Shown in pieces: positions 30,481-38,427 of a stretch of DNA of 41,408 nucleotides. Source of the DNA: a virus; the IMG/VR virus record IMGVR_UViG_3300032163_000913, positions 1 to 41,408 of that record; one strand, given 5' to 3'. The position numbers and the translations under genes are program-made. The notes under the pieces are model-generated. The model did not search any database and was not told the DNA's origin. It saw only the letters and a program-made list of their open reading frames with translations. Numbering within the stretch: the first letter of the stretch is position 1; the number at the start of each line of letters is the position of its first letter.

Positions 30481-33400
30481 GTGGCTAAACGACGACCGAT
30501 CGCAGAAGGCTTCGTCTCCGGGGTCAGTAACTCGATCCGGCAGTTCTTTGCCCGATCCGAGATCGCGCAGTCGGCAGAAATTCAGCGCGGCGGGTCGCCG
30601 AGCGTCGAGCGGGCTGGGTTGCCGTTCAACCTGGTCAACCAGTTCGGGTACGACTCGCTCGCCGAGCACCTGCGCATCGACCAAGACCTCCAGGCTCGGT
30701 ACACCGACTACGAGGAAATGGACGAATATCCCGAGATTTCCTGTATTTCCGGACACTTACGGCTACCGAACCTGACTGTATCCGGAAACATAGAGGAGAT
30801 GGTGAAGGGGAAGACCGTCGCCGTCAAGGACTTGTGCGAAGCCGTGGAGTCGGGGCGCGTGCAGAGGTTCTTCGTCTACGCGATCGACCACGCCGCTGGC
30901 CGCGTGGTGGCGGCTGAGGCTAAGGGCATCAGGCGCACGGGCGAGAAGGTCCCGGTTGTACGGGTTGTCTACGAGGACTACCGCCGCAGTGGGCAGTGGG
31001 AGCTGGTGGTGACCGCCAGTCATCTCTGCATGCTGCGCGACGGCTCCTACCGGGCCGCAGGCGATCTCAGGCCCGGCGATCGGATGATGCCCTGCACATT
31101 CCGGCTGGAAAAGCCTGGGTACTTGTCGATCTACGAGCCGTTGAGGAAGACGTCCGGCGGGAAGGCGGTCTACCAAACTGCGCATGCGCTCGTGATGCGT
31201 GCCATGGTCGGCAGTCCGCTGTCCGCGGACGAAGTCGCGCACCACAAGGACGAGGACAAGGCCAACCCGCATCCCATGAACCTCGAACTGAGGGGCAAGG
31301 GCGAGCATGCGGCCGGGCATGTCGCTGGTCCCGGCGACGCCAAGCGTCGCAAGGCCATCCGGCAGACGGTTGCCGGGAAATGGAAGGACCCGAGCTTCAA
31401 GCTCCAAGTGGCCAAGGCGCACCAGGGCTCGCCGAAGTGGCTACAGCGCGAAGCTGACGGGGAGCACAAGCATCGCGAAGCCACCGGCACTATGTCCGAC
31501 GCCCACCGGCAAGCGATCTCCGATGGACGCACGATCGATCTGTCGCCGTCCGTGGTCGAGGCCGCCGTCAGATCGTCGGCGTCGTTCAACGATGCAGCGC
31601 GCAAGGTCGGCGTGTCGTGGAACACGCTCATGCGCCGCATGGATCAGTTTGGTTTCGACCGAGGCATGCTCGGATCATTGCTTGGCGGTCCCGTAGAGGG
31701 GCAAGCCAGCTACGCCAACCATCGCGTCGTGTCAGTGGAACCGGCAGGCGTAGAGGATGTCTACGACATCGAGGTTCCGGGGTACCACAACTTCGCGGTG
31801 GGCGACGAGAACGGCGAAGGCATGGTCTTCGTCCACAACTCGGCTTACGACATTTACGCCGACGACTCTGCGATGCCCAATGAGAAGGGCCAGTCGATCT
31901 GGATCAGCTCCGACAACCGTGCCATCGAGTCCGACCTGATGGAGATGTTGCACAAGCGCATTCGCATCGAGGACGACATCTGGGGCTTGGAGCGCACGAT
32001 CGGCAAGTACGGCAACGCCTTCGGCGAGCTGCTTGTCGGCAAGGAGGGGCTGGTCGGGATCAACTTTCTGCCGCCGCCCACGGTCCGCCGTGTCGAAGGC
32101 CCACAGGGGCAGCTGATCGGCTTCATCCAGGACATCCGAGGCGAGTTCAACGTCGGCCTGGAGGATTTCTACAAGCTTGCGGCCGAGCGCGGAGCGGACG
32201 GAGAGCGCCGTCGCCCGCCTGGCGAGCTGACGGTGTTCGAGGACTGGGAGGTCGTGCACTGGCGCCTCCGAGGCAAGCATCTGCGCTCGGTGTACGGCCA
32301 TGGCGTGGCGGATGGCGCGCGTTGGATCTGGAAGCGCTTGTCGCTGCTCGAAGACGCGCTGCTGATCTACAAGCTCTCGCGCGCGCCCGCGCGCTACGCC
32401 TTCTACGTAGACATCGGCGAGTACGATCACGAGCGCGGCCTGGCCTACGTGAACAGGGTCAAGAACCAGTTCGTGAAGCAGAAATTCGTCAACCCGAACA
32501 CGGGCAAGATGGACATGCGGCACTCGCCGCTTTGCTTGGCTGGAGACACAGTGGTCCCGCTGCTCGACGGCAGCGCCAAGTCCATCGAGGAAATTTCGGA
32601 GGCCCATGCTCGCGGCGAGGAGCAGTGGGTCTGGGGCTGCGATCTCGACGATCAGGGCAAGGCGCGGCCGGTCAAGGTTGCGTGGGCCGGGGTTACTCGA
32701 AAACAGGCTCAGATCGTGCGGATCGTGCTCGACAACGGAGAGTCGATCCGTGTCACGCCGGATCACAAGATGATCCGACGCACCGGCGAAAAGGTGGAGG
32801 CGCAGCGCCTGGCTCCAGGCGATTCGCTGATGCCGTTCCGCAGGAAGATCAGCACCAAATCCAGGGGCGACGCGCTGGAAGGGTACGAACTGGTTTACTG
32901 CCCCAAGAGCACGGCGATGCTCTACGGCCACCGCATCGTAGCGCGCGATCTCGGGCTGACCGTGAGCGGGCAGGTCGCGCACCACGATGATCTCGATCGG
33001 CTGAACAATGCCCCCGCCAACCTTGTGGGCATGTGGCCCAAAGAGCACCGAGCGATGCACGTTGCGATGGGGCAGTCGGGCGGGCGCACAATCGCCAAGA
33101 TGCGCACGACAGACGAGGCGCTCGACACGAAGCTGCGGGACGCATCGCGCAAGAACATGATCAGTTACAACCGCAGCGAGGAGCGCCGCAGGAAGCTGTC
33201 TGGGTGGAACAAGGACCGGGATCAGAGCCGGTTCATCCGCGCCTACAACGGGACCGATAAGCACGACCTGGACAACGAGATTCGCAGTCGCGGGAAGATC
33301 GCGATGTGGGCCGATCCTGAGCGCAGGGCGTTGGCCAAGGAGAACATGCGGATCAAGTTCCCGACGGGTTTCATCGACGGCCTGCGCCAGCTCGTTCGAG

Positions 33401-34560
33401 AGAACCCAGGCGCCGGGATCGACGAGATCGCAATGGCGGCGACAGAAGCCTTGCTCGACGAACTACGCGCAGCGAACACAAGGAACGTCGAGACAATTCA
33501 TCGCCACATGCTTCGGAAGGCGGTGCGGTCCGATGGGTTCAGCAACTTCTCGGCGTTCAGGTCGGCGGCCATCGCGGACAACCACAAGGTTGTATCGATC
33601 GAATGGTTGGACGAGCCAGAGGACACATACACGCTCACGGTCGAGCCGTGTCACACCTTCGCGCTGAAGGCCGGTGTATTCGTATGCAATTCGCACGATG
33701 AGGATTTCTTCATCCCATCGCGCGGCGGCAAGGACTCGACGCGCATCGAGATGCTACAGGGCCCGGATTACGCCGAGACAGACACGGTCGAGTACCACCG
33801 CGACAAGCTGGTGAGCGCAATCAAGGTGCCGAAGGCATACCTCGGCTATGGCGGTGAGGCGTCCAAGTCGTCGCTGTCGTCCGAAGACATTCGGTTCGCA
33901 AGAACGGTGATGCGCGTTCAGCGCGAGACCCGCACCGGCGTTCGCAAGGCGTGCCGCGTTCACCTCGTGGCCAAGGGGGCCGATGTGGATCGCTACGAGT
34001 ACGACGCGGTCATGTCCGTGCCGTCGGCCATCCTTGAGCTGGCCCGACTGGAGGTCTTGTCAGCCACGGCTGATCTTGCTCAGCGGACCGGCGAGATTCT
34101 GTCCACGAAGTGGGTGCTCACGACCTTGTTCAAGTATTCCGAGGAGGAAGCCGAGAGGTTGATCCTCGAAAAGGACGGCGACGCCCTGCGCAAGGCCAAG
34201 GTTGAGGCCGAGTCTCAGCGGTTGTTGGCTCTTGCCCAGCAAGCGGCCCAGCCACCAGAAGAAGGTGGCGGCGAGGCCCCCGAGGCGGGCGCCGAGCCGG
34301 AGCCGGAAGCCGCCCCAGAGTCGATCGGCCGACGCGGTCTCCGGCGCGCTGACCAGATCATGCTGGAGCGCAGACTCGGCGACATGATCAAGCGACAGGG
34401 CGACGACACCCGCAGGTCGCTGGAGCGGAAAATGGATTCTCGTTGGCGGGCCGAGGACAAGATCGCCGAGGCCGTGAGGGATCCCAAGATAGCCAACCGT
34501 CTGCGGCGCATCGAAGGTCTGCTTGGCGACGTGCGCGCTGCGATGCGTCCTGTCGAATAG
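30481..34560 (+). CDS. Portal protein (T4 gp20-like) with two inteins
   Basis: 1359 residues from GTG 30481; two inteins (88-453 and 685-1070) leave a 607-residue portal, a normal size. Extein segments are 1-87, 454-684 and 1071-1359. They join as EYPEIS/SAYDIYADD and MRHSPL/SHDEDFF. Portal features include AYDIYADDSAMP, HWRLRGKHLRSVYGHG, GYGGEASKSSLSSEDIRFA and RTVMRVQRETRTGVRK, as in gp20-like portals. The C-terminus has an Ala/Pro/Glu linker and a charged coiled-coil tail. Known role: dodecameric DNA entry vertex and initiator of prohead assembly. Both splicing events must succeed to make it. Confidence 0.9.
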   Translation: MAKRRPIAEGFVSGVSNSIRQFFARSEIAQSAEIQRGGSPSVERAGLPFNLVNQFGYDSLAEHLRIDQDLQARYTDYEEMDEYPEISCISGHLRLPNLTVSGNIEEMVKGKTVAVKDLCEAVESGRVQRFFVYAIDHAAGRVVAAEAKGIRRTGEKVPVVRVVYEDYRRSGQWELVVTASHLCMLRDGSYRAAGDLRPGDRMMPCTFRLEKPGYLSIYEPLRKTSGGKAVYQTAHALVMRAMVGSPLSADEVAHHKDEDKANPHPMNLELRGKGEHAAGHVAGPGDAKRRKAIRQTVAGKWKDPSFKLQVAKAHQGSPKWLQREADGEHKHREATGTMSDAHRQAISDGRTIDLSPSVVEAAVRSSASFNDAARKVGVSWNTLMRRMDQFGFDRGMLGSLLGGPVEGQASYANHRVVSVEPAGVEDVYDIEVPGYHNFAVGDENGEGMVFVHNSAYDIYADDSAMPNEKGQSIWISSDNRAIESDLMEMLHKRIRIEDDIWGLERTIGKYGNAFGELLVGKEGLVGINFLPPPTVRRVEGPQGQLIGFIQDIRGEFNVGLEDFYKLAAERGADGERRRPPGELTVFEDWEVVHWRLRGKHLRSVYGHGVADGARWIWKRLSLLEDALLIYKLSRAPARYAFYVDIGEYDHERGLAYVNRVKNQFVKQKFVNPNTGKMDMRHSPLCLAGDTVVPLLDGSAKSIEEISEAHARGEEQWVWGCDLDDQGKARPVKVAWAGVTRKQAQIVRIVLDNGESIRVTPDHKMIRRTGEKVEAQRLAPGDSLMPFRRKISTKSRGDALEGYELVYCPKSTAMLYGHRIVARDLGLTVSGQVAHHDDLDRLNNAPANLVGMWPKEHRAMHVAMGQSGGRTIAKMRTTDEALDTKLRDASRKNMISYNRSEERRRKLSGWNKDRDQSRFIRAYNGTDKHDLDNEIRSRGKIAMWADPERRALAKENMRIKFPTGFIDGLRQLVRENPGAGIDEIAMAATEALLDELRAANTRNVETIHRHMLRKAVRSDGFSNFSAFRSAAIADNHKVVSIEWLDEPEDTYTLTVEPCHTFALKAGVFVCNSHDEDFFIPSRGGKDSTRIEMLQGPDYAETDTVEYHRDKLVSAIKVPKAYLGYGGEASKSSLSSEDIRFARTVMRVQRETRTGVRKACRVHLVAKGADVDRYEYDAVMSVPSAILELARLEVLSATADLAQRTGEILSTKWVLTTLFKYSEEEAERLILEKDGDALRKAKVEAESQRLLALAQQAAQPPEEGGGEAPEAGAEPEPEAAPESIGRRGLRRADQIMLERRLGDMIKRQGDDTRRSLERKMDSRWRAEDKIAEAVRDPKIANRLRRIEGLLGDVRAAMRPVE
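30742..31839 (+). mobile_element. Portal intein 1 with HNH endonuclease
   Basis: Precursor residues 88-453 (366 aa). It starts CISGHLRLP and has a block-B-like TASHLCMLRDG. An HNH endonuclease motif (VAHHKDEDKANPHPMNLELR, then GEHAAGH) is followed by a DNA-binding region with helix-turn-helix character (FNDAARKVGVSWNTLMRRM). It ends VYDIEVPGYHNFAV...VFVHN before Ser+1. Cys1, penultimate His and terminal Asn are present. The start is less classical than in the other inteins. Confidence 0.85.
32533..33690 (+). mobile_element. Portal intein 2 with HNH endonuclease and Cys-Asn end
   Basis: Precursor residues 685-1070 (386 aa). It starts CLAGDTVVPLLDG (block A) and has TPDHKMIRRTG (block B). An HNH motif VAHHDDLDRLNNAPANL is followed by HRAMH. 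It ends YTLTVEPCHTFAL...VFVCN before Ser+1. The residue before the final Asn is Cys instead of the usual His. Confidence 0.88.
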
Positions 34561-34571
34561 CAGTCGTTTTC

Positions 34572-34601
34572 TTGACACCAAGTTTCAGCAGCGAATACCG
34601 T
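34572..34601 (+). promoter_or_regulatory. Possible TTGACA promoter for head genes
   Basis: TTGACA (34572-34577), 18-bp spacer, TACCGT (34596-34601; poor match). GTG codons at 34611 and 34617 lie 9-15 bases further on, so the next gene could be read from a near-leaderless transcript. Confidence 0.42.
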
Positions 34602-34610
34602 GGCTACTCA

Positions 34611-35555
34611 GTGAACGTGTCTACCGAAAAGCTTGTTGACGGCGACTTCCTTGCCAAGCTGATGGCTGGGTCGATGGAATCAGCCGTTGGCTCCGTTGAG
34701 GAAGCTGTGGCCGCCAATGCCGCGCTGTTCGGCGCGGAGTCGTGCGAGCTGAGCACGGTCGCCACGTACCCCGACCATTTCATCGTGGTCAACGAGCACG
34801 GCGAGTTCTATCGGGGCCGCTGGAAGATGGGCGGCGACGGCGTCGAAATTTCCGAAGTCGAGGAGATCGACGTCCCGGTGTTCGAGGCGGCAGCCATGGG
34901 CGCACAGGTCCGCCAAGAGGCTCGCGAGGCCGTCAAAGCTCTGCTTACGGACGACATCGAGACAGCCGAGGACAAGATCCGGTCACTGTACCGTCTGGTT
35001 CGGGCTGGTGTGCGCCTCACCGCAGAGGGCGTCGAGGACCTGTACTCGAAGCGTGACTACGCCGACGACGATTGGTTCCGGGCCGTTCAGGAAGAAGGAA
35101 TCAAGATCCGGGCGTTTCTTGGATCGGAGGCAGACCGTGTGCCGGTGTTCAAGCGCCGGTTCTTCTCGGCTGTCGATGGGGCCGTAACCGAGGCCCAGGC
35201 GGAGAGTCAGCGCGACGCCCTGAAGCAGGGGCTCGGGGAGCTGCACCGCGGTTTCGTGGGAATGCGCAATCAGATCGCGTTGGCGCGTCAGATCGACGGC
35301 ACGCGCAAGCTTCGTGACGAGTCCGCCGGAATGGCGTCCTCGGACTTCGTCGAATTCGTGGGCGGCCTCAACGCTGCCCTCGACGAAGTAATCGGCATCC
35401 TGGGCGACGCCCAGGCGGTGGCCGAAGACGGTTCTATCAAGTGCTTGGCACGGGTCCATGACGGGATCGCGGGTCAGGCGAATGAATGGGCTCTGGCGTC
35501 AGCGTTCTGCGAAAAGCTCGCAAGGCGCTTCGTGGCCGCACAATCGGAGGGTTGA
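34611..35555 (+). CDS. Hypothetical head-module protein
   Basis: 314 residues from GTG 34611 (GTG 34617 is an alternative). The frame is open back into the portal gene but has no start signal there. The first ~35 residues (KLVDGDFLAKLMAGSMESAV, SVEEAVAANAAL) are helical. Acidic and charged coiled-coil-like helices follow (DIETAEDKIRSLYRLVRAG, TEAQAESQRDALKQGLGEL). There are no membrane segments or enzymatic motifs. It lies between portal and protease, where T4 encodes small core proteins (gp67, gp68); a core or internal head protein is possible, but its size is different. Confidence 0.65.
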   Translation: MNVSTEKLVDGDFLAKLMAGSMESAVGSVEEAVAANAALFGAESCELSTVATYPDHFIVVNEHGEFYRGRWKMGGDGVEISEVEEIDVPVFEAAAMGAQVRQEAREAVKALLTDDIETAEDKIRSLYRLVRAGVRLTAEGVEDLYSKRDYADDDWFRAVQEEGIKIRAFLGSEADRVPVFKRRFFSAVDGAVTEAQAESQRDALKQGLGELHRGFVGMRNQIALARQIDGTRKLRDESAGMASSDFVEFVGGLNAALDEVIGILGDAQAVAEDGSIKCLARVHDGIAGQANEWALASAFCEKLARRFVAAQSEG

Positions 35556-35558
35556 GAC

Positions 35559-36500
35559 ATGCTGAATCGGAACACGAAGGTTCGTTCGCTGGCTGAGGAG
35601 CTGACCGAGATTGGCTTGGACGCCGATAAGACGATCGGCCAAATCACTCGCACCACGAAACTGGTCGAGTCTCGCATGGGTGGCAACAGCGGCGGAGGCG
35701 CCCCGACGTATCTGCGCCGGGTCAAGCCGACCGAGCCAGGGGGCGCTCCGAAGGATGAGCTGCAAGAATCCGCTGACGACGAGGGCGGCGTCGAGCTGTC
35801 GGAGGCGCTCAAGATCATCAAGGTGAAGCGCCTTTCATCCTCGCAGAAGGCCAAGGGGCGGCGGCTGCGCCGAAAGACGCGCAGCAAGCGCAAGGCGGCA
35901 GGCAAGATGTACCGCAAGCGCTCCAAGCGCCGCATCAAGCGCGTGGCAGCCATGAAGGCCAAGCGTTTCGGCACGTCCGGCCTGAAGAAGCTTCACAAGG
36001 GTCGTCGCAAGGTGATGATGCAGGGCGACAGCCCGCTGTCGAACCTCCGTGAGGAACTGAACAGTGTCGAGGAGGGCGTCCGGTCCGATTCGTCGAATGC
36101 CTTCGAGGATGCGGCGCTCAACGCCAGCTGGCTCGCCATGTATCTCGGCGAGATGTTCGAGGCGGCCGGAGACCTCCAGTCCGCGGACACGATGTACGAC
36201 GCGAGCGATGCGTCGGCCGACTTGGCCGAGCAGCTCTCGGGCGACCTCACCGAGGAGGATCTCTCCGAGGAGCAGTCGCAGATGCTGGAGCGCGTGCTCG
36301 CAACGCTTGTGAAGGCGCTGCGCATGTACGAGGCCATGGGTTCCCCCTCGCTTTCGGAAGCGTTCGACCTCGCCGAGGAAGAAGACGACGAGGGAGACGA
36401 CGAGGAAGAAGACGATGACGAGGACGCTGAGGACGACGAGGAAGACGACGAGGAAGACGACGACGAGGACGATGGCGACAAAGCCAACAAGAACAAGTGA
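35559..36500 (+). CDS. Charge-segregated head protein, possibly prohead core
   Basis: 313 residues from ATG 35559. A basic central part (about 92-150) is packed with Arg/Lys (KAKGRRLRRKTRSKRKAAG, RKRSKRRIKRVAAMKAKRF), followed by a helical region with acidic faces and an almost purely Asp/Glu C-terminus (about 270-305; runs such as DDEGDDEEEDDDEDAED). Such segregated charge is seen in phage scaffold/core or DNA-condensing proteins; T4 gp67 (acidic) and gp68 (basic) lie at this position. One chain here combines both. Inferred: prohead core or internal DNA-binding head protein. The stop overlaps a following GTG. Confidence 0.65.
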   Translation: MLNRNTKVRSLAEELTEIGLDADKTIGQITRTTKLVESRMGGNSGGGAPTYLRRVKPTEPGGAPKDELQESADDEGGVELSEALKIIKVKRLSSSQKAKGRRLRRKTRSKRKAAGKMYRKRSKRRIKRVAAMKAKRFGTSGLKKLHKGRRKVMMQGDSPLSNLREELNSVEEGVRSDSSNAFEDAALNASWLAMYLGEMFEAAGDLQSADTMYDASDASADLAEQLSGDLTEEDLSEEQSQMLERVLATLVKALRMYEAMGSPSLSEAFDLAEEEDDEGDDEEEDDDEDAEDDEEDDEEDDDEDDGDKANKNK

Positions 36501-36709
36501 GCGATGGGCGGATACTGATCCGTCTCTCGGATCTGATCGAAGGCAAGAAACGGAGGTCAGCGTATAGGAGCGCGAGACGGGAACTTATCGGATTCGAGCT
36601 GCCCAGCTCTGGGATCAGCAAGAAAAAGAGAAAGTCCCCCAAGGACAAACCAGGGCGCTTGATTGCAAGAACGCCCTTCGCATCCAAACAACGCTGGCGA
36701 AAGTGGTGA
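36497..36709 (+). CDS. Small basic protein
   Basis: 70 residues from GTG 36497, overlapping the preceding stop as GTGA, and ending one base before the protease start. Very basic (KKRRSAYRSARREL, SKKKRKSPKDKPGRL, FASKQRWRKW). No good Shine-Dalgarno is visible, so translation would rely on coupling. Position matches T4 gp68, a small basic prohead core protein, between core and protease genes. It could be a chance open frame, but the exact fit between neighbours argues for a gene. Confidence 0.55.
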   Translation: MSDGRILIRLSDLIEGKKRRSAYRSARRELIGFELPSSGISKKKRKSPKDKPGRLIARTPFASKQRWRKW

Positions 36710-36710
36710 C

Positions 36711-38357
36711 ATGACCGAACTCCTGATCGATTCGATGCCGATGCTCAATGTCCATCTCCAAGAGGATGCTGGACATCCGGGCAAGATCATCATTCGTGGC
36801 CAGTTCGCCCGGTCGGACAAGGCGACGGAAAACAAGCGCCTGTATCGCGAGCGGCTTTGGCGGCGGGAGTTCGGCCGACTGTCGGAGTCGATCGCGCACC
36901 GGCGCATGTTCGGCGAGTTGGATCATCCGTCGGATGGCCGCACCAAACTTGCGCGCGTGAGCCACATCATCACGAAGCTCGACATCAACGGCAACGAAGT
37001 CATTGGGGAGGCCGAAGTTCTCGACACCCCTAACGGCCGCATCATGAAGGCGCTCGCCGCGGCGAATGCTCAGGTCGGTGTCAGCAGCCGTGGCTTTGGG
37101 TCTACCAAGTCGTTGCCGGATGGCACCCTGGAGGTCCAGGAAGACTTCCGGCTCGACACGTTCGACTTCGTGGCCGATCCAGCCACCAAAACCGCTTACC
37201 CCAAGGTATTCGCCGAGGAGCGCGAGCGGATGTTCGCGGGAGACGACATGACGCTGGAAGACCTCAAGCGCAACTATCCCGGTCTCGTCGAGGAGCTGTC
37301 CAAGCAACTCGTCGAGCAGACCTCTGGCACAAACATCTCTCGCGTCATCCAGGAGACCGAGGAGCGGACCACGCAGCGGCTGACCGAGGACTTCGGCATC
37401 AAGCTGCGTCGGGCGACCGAGGTGCTTGAGGACGAGATCACCTCTCATGTCAGGAGCGACCTGCTCAGTGACCCGATGGTGGCTGGCGCCAAGCAGGTCG
37501 TCGAGCAGATCGTGGGCCTGGTGAAGTCGTACGGACTCGATCCGCAGGCGCGCGAGGACCTGGACAAGCAGACCGAGGAGATCGCTTCGCTGAAGACACG
37601 TCTGGCCGACCGTGAGCTGGAAGTGCAGAAGCTCCAGTCAGAGTCCAGCGAGCTTCGCGCGCTGGCAAAGGAAGCCGCCTACCGGCTGCACCTGGAGCGC
37701 CTGGTCGGCAACGATCCGTCACGTGAGGCCATCGAAGCACTCATCGGTGACGTGACGAAATTTGATACGAAGGAGGAAATCACCTCCAAGGTCGAGACCG
37801 TGAAGGCGGAGCTGGACAAGCGCGGTGGAGCAGTGAAGCCGACGACAGACAAGGCTGCTGAGGCTGCGGCCGAGAGCATCGCCGTGAAGGACGACGAGAT
37901 TGCCTCGCTGAAGTCGCGCCTCTCAGCAATCGAGGCGGACAAGGCGAAAGCGTCGGAGCGCGCCGTGAAGGCCGAGGGCACAGCTCGTAAGGCCGTGCGC
38001 GTCGCCGAGGACCTTGAAATTCAGCTCCATGTTGAGAGGCGCGTGAACGATCAGCCGTCAGAGGAGCATCGTCTTGCTCTGAGAGAGCTGTGCGAGGACG
38101 CGGCTTCGACGACAGAGGTTGATCGCATCGTGAGCCGCTTCAAACCGGCCCGGAGCATCGACGAAGATGAAGCAAGTCGGATTCGAGCCAGGGTTTCCCG
38201 TGGTAAGGGTCGTGACTTGGCGGAAGACACCAGCGGTGCCAAGGGCACCAAAAGTGTGAGCGGATCGAATGGGCGAGGGAGCGGCCCCCTCACCGAGGTC
38301 GGTCTGGACAAGGGTACGTTTGAGCGACTCGCCGGTACCGGAAAAGGCCGGGCCTGA
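36711..38357 (+). CDS. Prohead protease fused to a scaffold-like coiled coil
   Basis: 548 residues from ATG 36711. Residues 1-~165 are the gp21-type protease: NKRLYRERLWRREFGRL, FGELDHPSD (His72), TKLDINGNEVIGEAEVLDTPNG, and VGVSSRGFGST (Ser125/126), then FDFVADPAT. From ~185 on the protein is a long Glu/Lys/Ala/Leu coiled coil (LKTRLADRELEVQKLQSES, VKDDEIASLKSRLSAIEADK) of scaffold character; the last 40 residues are Gly/Ser-rich. Known: gp21 cleaves the scaffold and capsid N-termini after assembly. Fusion of protease and scaffold would deliver protease into the prohead. It is followed by the capsid gene. Confidence 0.85.
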   Translation: MTELLIDSMPMLNVHLQEDAGHPGKIIIRGQFARSDKATENKRLYRERLWRREFGRLSESIAHRRMFGELDHPSDGRTKLARVSHIITKLDINGNEVIGEAEVLDTPNGRIMKALAAANAQVGVSSRGFGSTKSLPDGTLEVQEDFRLDTFDFVADPATKTAYPKVFAEERERMFAGDDMTLEDLKRNYPGLVEELSKQLVEQTSGTNISRVIQETEERTTQRLTEDFGIKLRRATEVLEDEITSHVRSDLLSDPMVAGAKQVVEQIVGLVKSYGLDPQAREDLDKQTEEIASLKTRLADRELEVQKLQSESSELRALAKEAAYRLHLERLVGNDPSREAIEALIGDVTKFDTKEEITSKVETVKAELDKRGGAVKPTTDKAAEAAAESIAVKDDEIASLKSRLSAIEADKAKASERAVKAEGTARKAVRVAEDLEIQLHVERRVNDQPSEEHRLALRELCEDAASTTEVDRIVSRFKPARSIDEDEASRIRARVSRGKGRDLAEDTSGAKGTKSVSGSNGRGSGPLTEVGLDKGTFERLAGTGKGRA

Positions 38358-38427
38358 GTACGAAAAGTTGAAAGACTAAAACGGGTACTGTAGGCCCAAT
38401 ATAGGCCGGTTCATCGGAGGACAGCAG

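Noticed and set aside
31732-33264. A 510-codon open frame on the minus strand inside the portal gene
   Set aside because: It is antisense to portal extein and intein sequence with clear protein motifs. Long antisense frames are common in GC-rich DNA, and its composition (Arg/Val/Leu/Asp-rich without motifs) looks like a shadow.
38358-38427. Late promoter for the capsid gene
   Set aside because: The gap has TTGAAA and an AT-richer stretch with TAGGCC direct repeats, but no convincing -10 at the right spacing. A phage-specific late promoter is possible but cannot be shown.
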